DNA of 64,000 nucleotides. Origin: Hymenobacter sp. BT188. GTDB taxonomy: Bacteria; Bacteroidota; Bacteroidia; Cytophagales; Hymenobacteraceae. The stretch covers positions 744,001 to 808,000 of the forward strand of contig NZ_JACSCW010000003.1 of NCBI RefSeq assembly GCF_014333585.1, written 5' to 3'. The notes beneath the pieces are model-generated. The model was not told the origin of the DNA. It was given only the letters and a program-made list of their open reading frames with translations, and searched no databases. Below, piece by piece: positions 45,341 through 54,969 of this stretch (position 1 is its first letter; every line of letters begins with the position of its first letter). The position numbers and the translations under genes are program-made.

Positions 45341-47194
45341 TCAATTTAGTGCTAATCGCTTCGTAACAACCTGCCCTTGAGGAAGTAAAAATCGCGCCAT
45401 ATATACACCAGAAGGCATATTTCGTAAATCAAGCACAAGCTGGTCAGCTTGTGCTTCCGGTTGTTCCCAAACAATTCGACCCACAGCATCGAGCACCACC
45501 ACGCGCAGATAGCGGCCCTGCACCCGCACCAGTCCAGCACTCGGATTAGGATAAACGCTGATGCTGGCAGCAAAGGCCGGATTGGCACCAGCCGTAACCG
45601 TGCTACCCGCCATAACCGGCCGAATCAGGGGCGCACCCGCGGGTGTCGTTGAGGTTACTGTCCAGACGTTGGCCGCATTAGTCAGCAAGTAACCTTCCGG
45701 GGCTGTACTGTTCAGGTCAATGCCAAATGGGATAAAAAAGCCTAGTGACGCCTGACCATAGCCCACATAAAAAGTGCCGGTCACATTAACAGGCTGGGGA
45801 AAAGCAATATCAACGAATGCCTGACCAGCTGGCAAGTTGGCTGGAATAGTAAAGGTCTGAGAGGCTTTCGGTTCGGCCGTGGGCAACTTAGTTTGCGGGT
45901 CCTGGTCCCACACGTTCATGGTGATAACGCGGCTGACACCCGTTGGCGACGGATAGATACGCACGCTCCGCACCCGGTCGGGGCGGTTCAGGTCGAAGCG
46001 GTAGGCGAGATAGCTGGCGGGCCCCGTAGACAGCGCCGGCAAGCTTACGGTAGCTTCAGCTGAACCATCATCGTACGCGTAATAATCGGCTAGCTCCGTA
46101 ACGCGCGAAATGGTGTCGTTTGATATAGTGAGCGGGTTGGTTTCGTTGGTTTGGATAGCAATGCGGTGCGTGATACGCTTAGCCTCCGGTGTATTCGGTA
46201 AGGGAGAAGTGCGTACATCGCCCGCAATTACGTCCTGCTGCTGCCTTGCTGATAATGACTTGTTTCCGGTTAAGAATGTAGCTCTTGGGCCAGTTGGTAG
46301 TACCTGCAAGGTGCCATTCCAAGCAATAGGCGTAGGAGCGGGGCCCACATCAAAATTATTGATGGTTGTAAACGTATTGGGGTTTAGCTCTCCTGCTGCA
46401 TTGGCGTTAAACTGCTCTACGGGCATAGCCGCGAAGCGCCGCAGCAGGCTGGTGAGCGGAGCACTGGTGGCAATGTCGCGATAGGAGTTATCGGTGGCAG
46501 AACGGCCCCGGTTCAGCAGGATGTAATCGAGGCTCCAAGCATCGCGGGTGTTGGCTAGGTTGCCCGTGGCCCGAAACCGAAACTGGAAAGCCGAATGCAG
46601 ATATCGGGCCTGGTCGACGGCAATAAGCTGCTGCTGAAAATGGGTGCGCGCTCCTGTGCTCAGCTGTACCCACACTTGCTGCCACAGGCCTGTGTTGTCC
46701 AGCATTTCCAATTCCAGGCGCACAGGCTGGCTCCCCGTGTTGGCCTTAGGCGGACCCACAATACTACCCGATTGCCAGAAAAAGCTTAAATACACGCCAC
46801 TAGCAGCCGAAAGCCCACTCAAGTCAATGGGCTGGGAGGTGAGCGTATCAGTATCGTTGTAAGCCGAAGAGCTACCATAAGGCTGCCCAGCAGCCGAAAG
46901 CCCGTCGAAGGTGACCACGCCCCTGGAGGGTGGCGCTACCGGAAAGCGGTTATTCACCAATGTGCCCCCGCCTGGCTCCCAAAACTGCGGGTTAGGTAAC
47001 GCCTCGCCCTGGGGGGCAAAATCATCAAATAAAGGCAACATTACCGCCGTGCCGCGCCAGGCTACCGGAGGCGTACGAATAGAAGACTGGCGGCTGGGAT
47101 CAGCCTCAAGTGGCGTAACTCCTTGCGCCTGTCCAGTCAAAGGCACCAGCAAGCCAACCGTGAATAAGACTAGTAGAAGTTTCGGGTAGATCAT
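45341..47194 (-). CDS. Large secreted protein with T9SS type A sorting domain
   Basis: 617 residues from the ATG at 47194, which begins a signal peptide (LLLVLFTVGLLVPLTGQAQ). The body is a beta-rich, Thr/Ser/Pro-rich extracellular protein with jelly-roll-like strands (VYLSFFWQSGS, VRLELEMLDNTG) and no catalytic motif. The last 75 residues (ISVYPNPSAGLVRVQGRYLR, ending VTKRLALN) are a T9SS C-terminal domain. It is probably surface-exposed or released; function unknown. Confidence 0.85.
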   Translation of the reverse strand: MIYPKLLLVLFTVGLLVPLTGQAQGVTPLEADPSRQSSIRTPPVAWRGTAVMLPLFDDFAPQGEALPNPQFWEPGGGTLVNNRFPVAPPSRGVVTFDGLSAAGQPYGSSSAYNDTDTLTSQPIDLSGLSAASGVYLSFFWQSGSIVGPPKANTGSQPVRLELEMLDNTGLWQQVWVQLSTGARTHFQQQLIAVDQARYLHSAFQFRFRATGNLANTRDAWSLDYILLNRGRSATDNSYRDIATSAPLTSLLRRFAAMPVEQFNANAAGELNPNTFTTINNFDVGPAPTPIAWNGTLQVLPTGPRATFLTGNKSLSARQQQDVIAGDVRTSPLPNTPEAKRITHRIAIQTNETNPLTISNDTISRVTELADYYAYDDGSAEATVSLPALSTGPASYLAYRFDLNRPDRVRSVRIYPSPTGVSRVITMNVWDQDPQTKLPTAEPKASQTFTIPANLPAGQAFVDIAFPQPVNVTGTFYVGYGQASLGFFIPFGIDLNSTAPEGYLLTNAANVWTVTSTTPAGAPLIRPVMAGSTVTAGANPAFAASISVYPNPSAGLVRVQGRYLRVVVLDAVGRIVWEQPEAQADQLVLDLRNMPSGVYMARFLLPQGQVVTKRLALN

Positions 47195-47208
47195 AGACAG
47201 CAATTTAC

Positions 47209-47216
47209 GCAAGGTA
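47209..47216 (-). promoter_or_regulatory. Possible -7 variant (TACCTTGC)
   Basis: A TAnnTTGC-type element on the minus strand, 14 bases before the ATG at 47194. Confidence 0.35.
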
Positions 47217-47262
47217 AACGGCTGCGGATCAGAGAAATTTTGCAAGAAGCGTCCAAAGCTTT

Positions 47263-48048
47263 TTACTGTACCGCCTTCAACGGCTCGTTGCCTGCCACCC
47301 ACAAATCGACCAGCTGGCCCATGCGAATGGTAGCACCAGGCGCAGCTACAGGGCGTTGCCTAACAATAGTGCCTTCTACCTGACCTTCCTCAGCAGCCTG
47401 ATAAAAAATTTCGCCTACCTGCAAGCCCTGACCCACGAGTAAGGTAGAGGCCTCATCAGCAGGCATATTGATGACATTGGGCACCGGAAACTCCTGATTT
47501 CCCTGACCGTCGCCTACCACTAAATCTACGCGCGTGCCTTTGGCAATGGGTGAGCCTGGCGCTATTTCCTTGCCGTTCACCAGTTGCTTCAATACCGAAT
47601 TCTGAGCCAGATCGGGTACCTTTTGGATTTCGCCTACTACTAGGTCATAGCTCGCTAAAATCATCTGCGCATTCTTCACAGAGCCTTCCGTCAGCTTGGG
47701 CATTTTGATAACCGGCGGGTTTTTCATGCTCACCGAAATGTAGATCTTACGGCCTTCCTTTACCTGTTGCCCTGGGGCCGGATCTTGCGTGAGCACCGTG
47801 TAAGCGGGAATGCTAGGGCTATAACTGGAGTCGTCGACGAAGTAGCGCAGGTTGCGCTCGTCAAGGTAGTCTTCTAAGTCGCTTTGCCGCATGCCGGTCA
47901 CCTTCGGTACCACGATGGTTTCGCCGTGATTGGTAGTCATGGGCAAATACACGAAGAAGAAGCCGAACAGCAGCAAGGCCACCGCCAAGCCAATTACCAC
48001 CAAGTGCTTTAGAACGTCGAGTGGGGTATCGGATTTAAGAAAAGCCAT
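47263..48048 (-). CDS. PASTA-domain membrane protein
   Basis: 261 residues from the ATG at 48048; the extended reading to 48219 overlaps the ligase gene and is rejected. One N-terminal transmembrane helix (HLVVIGLAVALLLFGFFFVYL) is followed by three PASTA domains (about 43-110, 112-182 and 185-258), each with the VPxVTGM or MPKLTEGS type opening. PASTA domains bind peptidoglycan stems or beta-lactams. The gene lies just downstream of the D-Ala-D-Ala ligase fusion, which supports a cell-wall role, perhaps as a sensor. There is no kinase domain. Confidence 0.93.
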   Translation of the reverse strand: MAFLKSDTPLDVLKHLVVIGLAVALLLFGFFFVYLPMTTNHGETIVVPKVTGMRQSDLEDYLDERNLRYFVDDSSYSPSIPAYTVLTQDPAPGQQVKEGRKIYISVSMKNPPVIKMPKLTEGSVKNAQMILASYDLVVGEIQKVPDLAQNSVLKQLVNGKEIAPGSPIAKGTRVDLVVGDGQGNQEFPVPNVINMPADEASTLLVGQGLQVGEIFYQAAEEGQVEGTIVRQRPVAAPGATIRMGQLVDLWVAGNEPLKAVQ

Positions 48049-48104
48049 TGTGGTGTGCTGATGTGCTATGTTTTTAATGTGCTGACTTGAAAGCAGGGCG
48101 CAAA

Positions 48105-50855
48105 TTAGCTTTTCGCTTCTATCTCTAGCTTCCGCTGGCGCTCCTTGCCAAATTCCAGAATCCGGTCGATGAAATCGTAGGGCGTGTAGCCGTTCAGCGC
48201 CGTTTGGTGGAAAATGCAAGTAGCGGGTGTCATACCAGGTAACGAGTTCACCTCGATAATAATTACCTCTACGGCACCGGTTTCGCGCACCCGCACGAAG
48301 GCATCAATGCGGGCGTAACCCTGAATATTTAGCACCTCGGCTACGCGGCGCAACTCTTTCTTTACTTCCTCCGATATGCGCTGCCGCTCGGCAGGGTCGG
48401 GGGCGTAGCGAGCGGGTGTGATGTTCTGTCCTTCGCCGGCTAGGAACTTCTCTTCTAAGCTCAACACCTCGCCGGTAGCCAGAGCTTCGGACGCTTCGAA
48501 CACCTCGATATTCAATGTGCCATCGGAGCGCCAGTGCGTGAGCAGGCCGCCGGTTACTTCGAGGAAGTGCTGGGCGCCGTCGCGGATAATCAGGGTTTCA
48601 ACCAGGAAGGCATCCTTCTGCGGGAATTCCTCTTTAAAGCCAAGGTGCAGCGTGCGGGCCGCATCGGGCAGCAAGTCTTCTTGGTCGCGGAAGATGAGCT
48701 GGCTAAAAGCTTCCAGCTCCTGCCGGTTCTTGATTTTCTTCACAGCCGAAGAGCAGCCATCGTCGGCGGGCTTGGCGATGAAGGGGTAGTGAAACTGTGT
48801 TTCCAGTGAGCGGTAGAAGGTTTCGGCGTCGGCCTGCCACTCCAGGCGGTTGGCCATGCGGTGCTCAGCTACGCGCAAACCAGCTTCGCGCAGGCGGCGG
48901 TTCGTCTCGAACTTGTTGATGGTAACGCTGCTCGATTCAACTCCGGAGCCATTGTAGGGCAAGCCAAATTGCTCTAGCTCTCTTTGCAAAGCGCCATCCT
49001 CGCCGGGCCGGCCGTGCAAGGCAATAAATACCTCATCGACCATCTGGGCCAACTCCTCGAAGGAAATACGCCGTGGTTGCGCCGTAGGCTGACCTGCGTA
49101 GGTGCCCGTAATAGCCTCGGCTTCGCGACGAATCTTGGCCAACACTGGGTGCAGCTCGTGGCCGGCTTCAGCGTACTCGATTTTTTCGCGGATGTCGTCG
49201 GCGTTATCCTTAAGCATCACGTTGATAGGCAGCACATACAGTTTGTGCTCCTGCGCCGAGCCCGTCAGAAACACTGGGATGGGCTCGTATTTTACCGAAG
49301 AGCTAAGCTTCTCGTAAATATTGCGTCCGCTCTCCACCGAAATGTGCCGCTCAGAAGAATAGCCCCCCATAATTACGGCGACTTTGGTGCGCTGCCGTTC
49401 CTGCTGCTGGCGTGAGGCTACAGCCGCATCTAGCTGCGCTAAAATGCCCCCCAGCCGCACTGGCTGCATGCCTGCGCGGCGCCGCGCGGCCAGAGAGGTG
49501 CGAATTAGATACGTTAGAAACTGCGAAGGATTCAGACCAATTTCGGCGGCCTGATGGAAGAAGAAAGAGGCTGGCAACATGCCCGACGTGGTGTTCGGGT
49601 CATTCAGGAAAAGGCTACCATCGGTGGCTTGAATGAAGCCGTCTAGGCGGGCGTAAACCTGAAAGCCGAACGTGCGGAACATTTCCTGGCAAGCCTCGCG
49701 GATTTCCTGAATCTTGTCTTCTGGCAGGTCGATGGGCGTGATTTTACGGCTCAAGCCGGGCAGGTACTTGGAGCGGTAATCAAACATCTCCTCGCCCTTC
49801 ACAATCTCGGTGGGGGGCAAAGCCAGCGGCTCACCATTTGGATCTTCTACTACGATGCACGAAAACTCGCGCCCCGCCACGAAGCTCTCCACCAATACCT
49901 GCGACTCGCCATCGACATTGGTAAGCAACACCTGCTCAACGGTTTCAAATTGCTCATTAAGCGTGTGCAGCAGCTTCTCAGGATGATAAACGAGTTGCGG
50001 CTCCTGAGGCGTGGCAGCAACATCAGTTGCGCCTTGTTCACCTTTCACTTCCAGCACCACTGGCAGCCCGATGCCTTCCCGAATATCGGTGAGCTGCTGC
50101 AGCCACAGAAGCTTCTGCTCGTCGCTCTTGCCCTGCCACTTGCTGCGCGTCAGGGTTTTACGAAAAAGGCTGCGCTCGACGGCAGCTACAAACTGGGAGG
50201 CATTTTTCTCCCGTAAAATCGAAACGCCAATGCTCGAACCCTGGCGCGGGGCTTTAAACACGAGCGGCAAGCCCAACTCGCGCACCAAGTACTCAAGCGT
50301 AGCTTCCGGATCAGCAGCGTCCCACTCTTCCGTGCTGATGATGCGGAAAGCAGGCGTGGGCCGGTTCAGGGCGTGCAGCAATTTTTTCTGGGCAATCTTA
50401 TTAATACCAAACGCGGAGGGCAAAATGCCGGAGCCGGAATACGGAATGCCGTACCACTCCAGCAAGCCCTGAATAGCGCCGTCTTCGCCGCCGGGTCCGT
50501 GCAAAGCGAGGAAAGCGAAGTCCATCAGTTCGCGCAGCTCATGCGGCTGCACGCGCCGGCCGACTTCGGCAATGATGCGGTCTTGTTCTTCCTGACTTAG
50601 CTCGCCCAGGCTTTCCAAGTACACCTGCAAACGGTGCTCGGAGGGCGGCAGGGCCGATACAGGAGGGAAAAAGTCCCGGATGGTGCCTTTGTAGATGTAG
50701 TGCCAGTCGAGCAAAATGAAGTTGCCCCGGCTGTCCACGAAGATGGGCACGGCCTGAAACAAGCCTTTGTCCAGGTTATCGTACACAGTGCGGCCGCCCG
50801 CAAAGGATATTTCCCGCTCACGCGACGGGCCGCCGAAGAAGATGCCTATTTTCAT
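48105..50855 (-). CDS. ddl: Tandem fused D-alanine-D-alanine ligase
   Basis: A 916-residue protein made of two Ddl-type ATP-grasp ligases. First half: GGPSREREISFAGG, LALHGPGGEDGAIQGLL, VFKAPRQGSSIGVS and LNDPNTTSGMLPASF, where the usual E-x-N metal-ligand motif is D-x-N. Second half (from about residue 505): GGYSSERHISVESG, ALHGRPGEDGALQRELE, IAKPADDGCSSAVKKI (the GSSxGV loop is altered) and IEVNSLPGMTPAT (canonical). Ddl makes D-Ala-D-Ala for peptidoglycan. Each half may have one weakened site. The ATG at 50855 follows a -7 element closely. Confidence 0.9.
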   Translation of the reverse strand: MKIGIFFGGPSREREISFAGGRTVYDNLDKGLFQAVPIFVDSRGNFILLDWHYIYKGTIRDFFPPVSALPPSEHRLQVYLESLGELSQEEQDRIIAEVGRRVQPHELRELMDFAFLALHGPGGEDGAIQGLLEWYGIPYSGSGILPSAFGINKIAQKKLLHALNRPTPAFRIISTEEWDAADPEATLEYLVRELGLPLVFKAPRQGSSIGVSILREKNASQFVAAVERSLFRKTLTRSKWQGKSDEQKLLWLQQLTDIREGIGLPVVLEVKGEQGATDVAATPQEPQLVYHPEKLLHTLNEQFETVEQVLLTNVDGESQVLVESFVAGREFSCIVVEDPNGEPLALPPTEIVKGEEMFDYRSKYLPGLSRKITPIDLPEDKIQEIREACQEMFRTFGFQVYARLDGFIQATDGSLFLNDPNTTSGMLPASFFFHQAAEIGLNPSQFLTYLIRTSLAARRRAGMQPVRLGGILAQLDAAVASRQQQERQRTKVAVIMGGYSSERHISVESGRNIYEKLSSSVKYEPIPVFLTGSAQEHKLYVLPINVMLKDNADDIREKIEYAEAGHELHPVLAKIRREAEAITGTYAGQPTAQPRRISFEELAQMVDEVFIALHGRPGEDGALQRELEQFGLPYNGSGVESSSVTINKFETNRRLREAGLRVAEHRMANRLEWQADAETFYRSLETQFHYPFIAKPADDGCSSAVKKIKNRQELEAFSQLIFRDQEDLLPDAARTLHLGFKEEFPQKDAFLVETLIIRDGAQHFLEVTGGLLTHWRSDGTLNIEVFEASEALATGEVLSLEEKFLAGEGQNITPARYAPDPAERQRISEEVKKELRRVAEVLNIQGYARIDAFVRVRETGAVEVIIIEVNSLPGMTPATCIFHQTALNGYTPYDFIDRILEFGKERQRKLEIEAKS

Positions 50856-50863
50856 ACGTAGCG

Positions 50864-50871
50864 CAAAGGTA
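50864..50871 (-). promoter_or_regulatory. -7 promoter element (TACCTTTG) for the ddl fusion
   Basis: An exact TAnnTTTG match ending eight bases before the ATG at 50855, implying a very short leader. Confidence 0.55.
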
Positions 50872-50963
50872 CGGGGAAAGTAGAACGGATGCGAAACACG
50901 ACCACGTCAAAGCTTCTACTACATTCGTCCCGTATAAGGCCTACCAAACCCTACAAACTACTC

Positions 50964-52160
50964 ATGCAAACCCTCGATCAGTACAACTTCGCCGGCAAAA
51001 GAGCCTTGGTGCGCGTCGATTTCAACGTGCCCCTCGACGACGAGCTGCACATCACCGACGACACCCGCATCCGGGCCGCCACACCCACTATTCGCAAGAT
51101 TTTGGCCGACGGTGGCAGTGTCATCCTGCTTTCCCACCTGGGCCGACCCAAAGGGGGTCCGGAAAAGAAATTCTCCCTGCAAAGCATCGTAGCTCGCTTG
51201 CAGGAGGAATACGGTACGCCGGTACTGTTTGCAAACGATGTGATGAGCCCCGACGCCGCTAAAATGGCCGCTGAGCTGCAACCCGGCCAGATTCTGCTCT
51301 GCGAAAACGTGCGTTTCTACAAAGAAGAAGAAGCCGGTGATACTGCCTTCGCTGAGAAATTAGCTAAACTGGGGGATGTATATGTGAATGACGCTTTCGG
51401 TGCCGCTCACCGCCGCCATGCTTCCACGGCCGTGGCCGCCCAGTATTTTGCCCCCCAAGACCGCGTTGCGGGCTACCTGATGCAGAGCGAGCTGGAGAAT
51501 GCCCACCGTGTGCTCACCAAAGCCGAGCGTCCGTTCACCGCCATTATGGGCGGGGCGAAGATTTCGGATAAGATCCAACTCATTGAGCAGTTGCTGGATA
51601 AAGTAGACAACCTGCTGATCGGCGGCGGCATGGCATATACCTTCGCCAAAGCGGAAGGCGGTAACATTGGCGGCTCCTTGCTGGAAGCCGACAAGCTCGA
51701 TCTGGCCCTGCACCTGATTCAAAAAGCCAAGGAGAAAGGTGTAAACCTCGTGCTACCCACCGATTCGCTCATCGCCGACCGGTTCGCCAACGACGCCAAC
51801 GTAGAAACGGCCCCAAATCACCACATTCCCAACGGCTGGATGGGCTTGGATATCGGTCCAGAGTCGCGCGAAAACTTCGCCAACATCATTCGCCAGTCCC
51901 GCACTATCCTTTGGAATGGCCCAATGGGTGTGTTTGAGATGTCAAACTTCTCGGCCGGTACTGAGTTCGTAGCCGCAGCTATTGCTGATGCTACCGCCAA
52001 CGGCGCCTTTAGCCTCATCGGCGGCGGCGACTCGGCCGCAGCCGTCAACCAGATGGGCTACGCCGACCGCGTGAGCTATATTTCTACTGGCGGCGGCGCG
52101 CTGCTAGAATATATGGAGGGCAAAGAGCTGCCCGGTGTCGCCGCGCTGGAAGGACGATAG
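50964..52160 (+). CDS. pgk: Phosphoglycerate kinase
   Basis: 398 residues from the ATG at 50964; the extension from 50889 lacks family similarity. The enzyme forms ATP from 1,3-bisphosphoglycerate in glycolysis. Motifs: [75 protein letters not shown] and [10 protein letters not shown] 7/8 -7 element (TACATTCG) lies about 40 bases upstream. Confidence 0.98.
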   Translation: MQTLDQYNFAGKRALVRVDFNVPLDDELHITDDTRIRAATPTIRKILADGGSVILLSHLGRPKGGPEKKFSLQSIVARLQEEYGTPVLFANDVMSPDAAKMAAELQPGQILLCENVRFYKEEEAGDTAFAEKLAKLGDVYVNDAFGAAHRRHASTAVAAQYFAPQDRVAGYLMQSELENAHRVLTKAERPFTAIMGGAKISDKIQLIEQLLDKVDNLLIGGGMAYTFAKAEGGNIGGSLLEADKLDLALHLIQKAKEKGVNLVLPTDSLIADRFANDANVETAPNHHIPNGWMGLDIGPESRENFANIIRQSRTILWNGPMGVFEMSNFSAGTEFVAAAIADATANGAFSLIGGGDSAAAVNQMGYADRVSYISTGGGALLEYMEGKELPGVAALEGR

Positions 52161-52176
52161 TAACCTATCAATCAGC

Positions 52177-52224
52177 GACACAAAAAAGCCCGCCAGAAGT
52201 GCTTCTGGCGGGCTTTTTTGTGTC
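52177..52224. terminator. Perfect 23-bp stem bidirectional terminator
   Basis: Arms 52177-52199 and 52202-52224 are exact reverse complements with a 2-base loop. The right arm overlaps the stop codon of the convergent gene (52223). Confidence 0.9.
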
Positions 52225-52846
52225 AATTAGCATAAGGCGCTTCCAGTTCTTGGCCCATACCCAGTAACGGCGAGTTATCCATGCGGCCGGTGAGGCGGGT
52301 GGAGAGGGCGCGGGCTTCTTTATCGGTAAGAACTTCCAGCTTGTGCAACCAGCGCAGCCGCTGTAGCTGCGGCTCAATCAAGCCCAGCGGGTTAATACTG
52401 CCATAGTTCTCACGCAGGTAATCTTTGGTGCGCTGCTCCAGGGCTTCGGTGAAGGAGAAGAGGGCTTTGCGCTCATTGGGGCGGTCGGCCAGCACCACGC
52501 GGGCGTGGGTAGTGCTAAGGATAAAGTGATTCCACCAGTTGCGGTGGCCGTACCAATACAAGGCCACCAATCCCAAGCCGACACCCAGCGCCACCAGCCC
52601 ATACCATGACGCGGCCTGCTTGAGCGCGTATTGCGTACAAATTATCCAGGCATATAGTACGCTTAGCAGCTGCCACCGCGAAGGCAAGCTGCGCCGCCGC
52701 TCCACGCGCACAGGCAGCGCCTCCTCGTACGGCATCTCCACTTCCAGCGTAATCAATCCACGCCGGTCTTTCCGACAGATATATAGCCCGTGGGGGCGAA
52801 GAGCCAACTGCGTGGTTTGTGTCAGTTGACGTTGTTCAAGTAGCAT
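52223..52846 (-). CDS. Hypothetical membrane protein (two helices)
   Basis: 207 residues from the ATG at 52846 (a Met at 52861 is also possible). The N-terminal 60 residues are soluble and basic, two transmembrane helices follow (LLSVLYAWIICTQYALK and YGLVALGVGLGLVALYWYG), and the C-terminal 100 residues are soluble and helical. No family is recognised. It is on the same strand as, and 35 bases after, the M50 protease gene, so co-transcription is likely. Confidence 0.7.
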   Translation of the reverse strand: MLLEQRQLTQTTQLALRPHGLYICRKDRRGLITLEVEMPYEEALPVRVERRRSLPSRWQLLSVLYAWIICTQYALKQAASWYGLVALGVGLGLVALYWYGHRNWWNHFILSTTHARVVLADRPNERKALFSFTEALEQRTKDYLRENYGSINPLGLIEPQLQRLRWLHKLEVLTDKEARALSTRLTGRMDNSPLLGMGQELEAPYAN

Positions 52847-52881
52847 AGAGTAAGAAAACAAGCAACGGTGCGCCTGCCGTT

Positions 52882-54129
52882 TTAACCGAAGGGCGAAGGG
52901 GTAAAGCAGAGCACAAAAATAGCCAGCATTACCCAGCCCAGCACCTTACGGCCCGCGCTCAGCGGGCTTTCGTCGGGGGCGGGTGGGTGATAAATGCCCA
53001 TCACGCGGCCCAGTAGCAGTCCAAATACCAGCCAGCCCGGATTACCCTCGATGCCTAGCACCGCCAGACTCAGCGCCAATTGTGCAGCCACTACGCCCAG
53101 CACCAGCATCAGCGCCCGACGCGGCGTAGGCACGGCCCGCCGGAATACCGTGAACAGATAAAGCAGATAAATCGGTCCGCCATAGAGCAACGAGTCATTT
53201 GAGCTATCAACTGTAAACAGCCCCAGACCGGCATAAAAGATAAATCCGATAAAGAGTATTGCCGATACTTGGTTAGCGCGCTGAAAACCCAGCAAACCGT
53301 ACAAAATATGCCCCCCATCGAGCTGCCCAATCGGTAACAGGTTGAGGGCCGTAAAGAACAAAGCCAGCGAGCCCGCCAGCAGTACCGGGTAATGCATCAA
53401 CTCATTGGGGTGGGGCAGCAGCGCCGGATCAGCCAGCCATGATTCCAGAAACTGATAAATCAGCGACTTACCCAGCACCAATCCGCCGCCGTCAGCACCT
53501 TTGTACACATACTGCGCATAATCAGCGCCGTACACGCGGTATTCGGGATGCACCTGAAACAAATACTCCAGCGGAGGCAAATGGGTGAAGCCGTACATCA
53601 GCACGGGTATGGCCACCAAAAAACCCGCCAGCGGTCCCGCCAGCCCGATATCAAAAAACTCTTTTCGGGAGAAAATCCGGTCTTTAATGCGAATGACCGC
53701 CCCAAATGTACCGATTGTATTAAAGAAGCCCGTAAAAAACGGAATGTAATAAGGTAGCGTCGCCCGTACTTTATAGTATCGCGCCGTGAAATAATGCCCA
53801 AACTCATGCACCGTGAGCACACCCAAAAACGGCAGCGAAAACCATAATCCATTCCGTATCTCAGTCTGCGAAAGCCACACGCTAAGCGAACCAACCCGCG
53901 GGTCAAAAAAGGTACGGCCCGTCATCCACTCCGCCCCGGCCAGCGTGGTCGTTATGAGCGTGATGACGAACAGCAGCAAATGCAGGGTATACACACGCCA
54001 GCGCGGCGTGGGCGGCCGGTAGGCGTTGAACTCGCCACGGTGACGACGAAAGTAGCCACGGTAGCGCGGCCGATGTACGTTATTATCGGGCTGTGGCGCC
54101 GGGGCGTCAGGTAGAGGGAGAGAAGGCAC
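52882..54129 (-). CDS. Site-2 protease-type (M50) membrane metalloprotease
   Basis: About 415 residues from a GTG at 54129; no ATG is available and the reading to 54234 would overlap the phosphatase gene by 128 bases. It is polytopic, with the zinc site HEFGH (VHEFGHYFTARYY) and the third ligand in NLLPIGQLDGGHILYGL. Family members cleave transmembrane substrates within the membrane, often in stress signalling. An unusual Pro/Arg-rich cytoplasmic N-terminus (about 45 residues) precedes the first helix. It overlaps the 3' end of the HAD phosphatase gene by 23 bases, suggesting coupling. Confidence 0.88.
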   Translation of the reverse strand: MPSLPLPDAPAPQPDNNVHRPRYRGYFRRHRGEFNAYRPPTPRWRVYTLHLLLFVITLITTTLAGAEWMTGRTFFDPRVGSLSVWLSQTEIRNGLWFSLPFLGVLTVHEFGHYFTARYYKVRATLPYYIPFFTGFFNTIGTFGAVIRIKDRIFSRKEFFDIGLAGPLAGFLVAIPVLMYGFTHLPPLEYLFQVHPEYRVYGADYAQYVYKGADGGGLVLGKSLIYQFLESWLADPALLPHPNELMHYPVLLAGSLALFFTALNLLPIGQLDGGHILYGLLGFQRANQVSAILFIGFIFYAGLGLFTVDSSNDSLLYGGPIYLLYLFTVFRRAVPTPRRALMLVLGVVAAQLALSLAVLGIEGNPGWLVFGLLLGRVMGIYHPPAPDESPLSAGRKVLGWVMLAIFVLCFTPSPFG

Positions 54130-54775
54130 GGATAGCGGCGGGCAAGGCTTCAGTGAGCGTGAGCGGCGGGGCCAGGAAGAGCGTGTGCAAACCCAGGCGC
54201 TGCGCCGTTTCGATATGTTGAAAACTGTCTTCAATGAAAAGAGTTTCTTCGGCCTGCCAGTTCATTTCGCGCAGCACATGCTCAAAAATCTCTGGGCCGG
54301 GCTTACGTAACCCTATATCCTGGGAATAAAACACACGGTCCAGCACATCGGCAATGCCGTGCTCAAAGCCATACGCAACCTTGAGGCGCCGATTTACTTC
54401 CTCAATATGAATCACGTTGGTGTTGCTGAGCAGCGCCATCTGGTGGCCTTGCGCGTGCAGCTCGGTCAGCAGTGCCAGCCGGTCGGCGGGCACATCCAGC
54501 AGAATAGAATTCCAGGCTGCGTCCAGCTCCTCATCGGTGGCCGTAAGCTGGTAGCCAGTGCGCAAACCTTCCCGAAACTCGGCCGGCGTGATGCGCCCCG
54601 TTTCCAGCAAATCGAACAGCTCCGACTGGTTTTTTTGGTTGTACTCAATGGTGCTGCCCGCGCTGGTCAGGCGGCGCATGGCCTCAATCGGGCGCTGGTA
54701 ATCGATATTAATAAGTACGCCTCCAAAGTCGAAAAGCAAGTTTGGCAGGCGGCGCGGAGTAGGGCTGGGGGGCAT
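54107..54775 (-). CDS. HAD-family phosphatase (YihX-like)
   Basis: 222 residues from the ATG at 54775 (a Met at 54808 is also possible). Motif I is LLFDFGGVLINID, motif II is in MALLSNTNVIH, the Lys region is GLRKPGPEIFEHVL and motif IV is TLFIEDSFQHIETAQ. This pattern fits HAD-IA enzymes near YihX (alpha-D-glucose-1-phosphate phosphatase). The substrate is not certain. The gene is followed, with overlap, by the M50 protease gene. Confidence 0.88.
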   Translation of the reverse strand: MPPSPTPRRLPNLLFDFGGVLINIDYQRPIEAMRRLTSAGSTIEYNQKNQSELFDLLETGRITPAEFREGLRTGYQLTATDEELDAAWNSILLDVPADRLALLTELHAQGHQMALLSNTNVIHIEEVNRRLKVAYGFEHGIADVLDRVFYSQDIGLRKPGPEIFEHVLREMNWQAEETLFIEDSFQHIETAQRLGLHTLFLAPPLTLTEALPAAIRAFSPST

Positions 54776-54791
54776 TTTTGAAGAATAGCGT

Positions 54792-54823
54792 TGCAAATTG
54801 ACGGGCAAAAGTCGTAGTTTGCA
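54792..54823 (+). promoter_or_regulatory. Possible tRNA promoter (TTG-N21-TAGTTTGC)
   Basis: TTG at 54792-54794 and a -7 variant TAGTTTGC at 54816-54823, 35 bases before the tRNA. It supports TAnnTTGC as a usable -7 form. Confidence 0.45.
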
Positions 54824-54858
54824 CCGCCGAAACCAACCTATACGGTTGCGAACGCGCC

Positions 54859-54932
54859 GGGCCCATAGCTCAATCGGTTAGAGCAACTGACTCATAATCA
54901 GTAGGTCCTTGGTTCGATTCCAAGTGGGCCCA
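54859..54932 (+). tRNA. tRNA with CAU anticodon (Met elongator or Ile2)
   Basis: A 74-nt cloverleaf with acceptor GGGCCCA/TGGGCCC, D arm GCTC/GAGC, anticodon stem ACTGA/TCAGT, loop CTCATAA giving anticodon CAU, and T arm CTTGG-TTCGATT-CCAAG. CCA is not encoded. Elongator tRNA-Met and lysidine-modified tRNA-Ile2 share this anticodon and cannot be separated by eye; the D-loop GG rules against initiator only weakly. Confidence 0.92.
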
Positions 54933-54969
54933 CAAAAACCCTACTCACAGCTTGTGAGTAGGGTTTTTG
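54933..54969 (+). terminator. Terminator directly after the tRNA
   Basis: 17-bp arms (54933-54949 and 54953-54969) ending in TTTTTG start at the base following the tRNA discriminator. Confidence 0.88.
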
